From NCBI GenBank assembly GCA_026398895.1, contig JAPLRZ010000059.1, positions 57,726 through 109,773 of the forward strand: a DNA stretch of 52,048 bases, given 5' to 3'. Below the pieces are notes generated by a model, which ran no database searches, had not been told where the DNA came from, and saw only the letters and a program-made list of their open reading frames with translations. Position 1 is the first letter of the stretch. Each line of letters opens with the position of its first letter. This DNA is from Methylococcales bacterium. GTDB taxonomy: Bacteria; Pseudomonadota; Gammaproteobacteria; Methylococcales; Methylomonadaceae. Shown one piece after another: positions 51,797 through 52,048 of this stretch. The position numbers and the translations under genes were made by a program.

Positions 51797-52048
51797 CCTT
51801 AACCGTGGTTTCGATAATGGCAGGAAGTTCACGCTTAAGCCGCTTGGTAGTCATCGGCAATAGGCAATCTTGACCACTGGCAAGGCTTAACCTTAACCGT
51901 GCTTTCATGGTTTCGATACTGGCAAGCGGTTCATGGTCAAGCCGATGATCTAATCCAGTGCTAAGCCTTAACCGTGGTTTCGATAATGGCAGGAAGTTCA
52001 CACTTAAGCCGCTTGGTAGTCATCACCAATAGGCAATCTTGACCACTG
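51797..52048. repeat. tandem repeat array running off the window
   Basis: The segment starting CCTTAACCGTGGTTTCGATA at 51797 recurs at 51966, 169 nt later, almost unchanged through AGCCGCTTGGTAGTCATC. A diverged unit (CCTTAACCGTGCTTTCATGG) lies about midway, so the basic period is near 84-85 bp. The minus-strand frame 51747-52001 is open only because of the repeats and is not a credible gene. The flank 51517-51796 shows nothing else that I can support. Confidence 0.75.

Overview
The window looks like the chromosome of a moderately AT-rich gammaproteobacterium. The housekeeping genes (ruvCAB, feoABC, secA, fabI, glnK-amtB, gcvR-bcp) and a DsrC-type sulfur relay protein fit that. A sulfur- or methane-oxidising lineage such as Methylococcales or Thiotrichales is plausible, but I cannot prove it from this sequence alone. 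I see no tRNA, rRNA or CRISPR array.

Layout. 1-2.2 kb: frameshifted IS630-type transposase remnant, an antitoxin-like gene and a lone Wadjet-type jetA. 2.2-5.1 kb: ruvCAB behind a TauE/SafE exporter. 5.1-5.4 kb: probable group II intron remnant. 5.9-8.5 kb: a tight herA-like / gdx / tusB / dsrC cluster. 8.7-11.5 kb: feoABC with a Fur-like site. 11.7-16.5 kb: lipoprotein, DUF502, secA, fabI. 16.6-18.1 kb: secreted Sel1-repeat protein. 18.4-26.2 kb: orphan RND pump, a substrate-binding-protein/GAF/PAS/GGDEF fusion, glnK-amtB. 26.6-28.7 kb: OmpA-family protein, rhodanese, flavin reductase. 28.7-40.3 kb: an accessory region cut into blocks by inverted copies of a ~120-bp MITE-like repeat. It holds a type IIG restriction-modification enzyme, remnants of mscS and an IS1595-type transposase, a 1622-aa two-partner-secretion exoprotein fused to WD40 and caspase domains, two small unknown proteins and a secreted beta-helix repeat protein. 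40.4-44.1 kb: 5'-nucleotidase, SPOR protein, gcvR, bcp. 44.1-51.5 kb: a one-directional set of hupE-like genes, small exported proteins, a CopC-fold protein and a TonB-dependent receptor, probably metal acquisition. 51.8 kb to the edge: a tandem repeat array.

The most unusual signal is palindromic repeats inside genes. Three unrelated hairpin families lie in frame inside three ORFs: the signal peptide of the caspase exoprotein, the type IIG enzyme, and the hupE1 extension. A fourth palindrome sits in the broken mscS gene. One family (ATGACTGCCAGTCC arms) also has three intergenic copies, and one of these carries paired compensatory changes in both arms. This resembles palindromic elements that tolerate or exploit insertion into coding sequence. 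The FHA-WD40-caspase protein and its small neighbours are the best candidate for an undescribed system.
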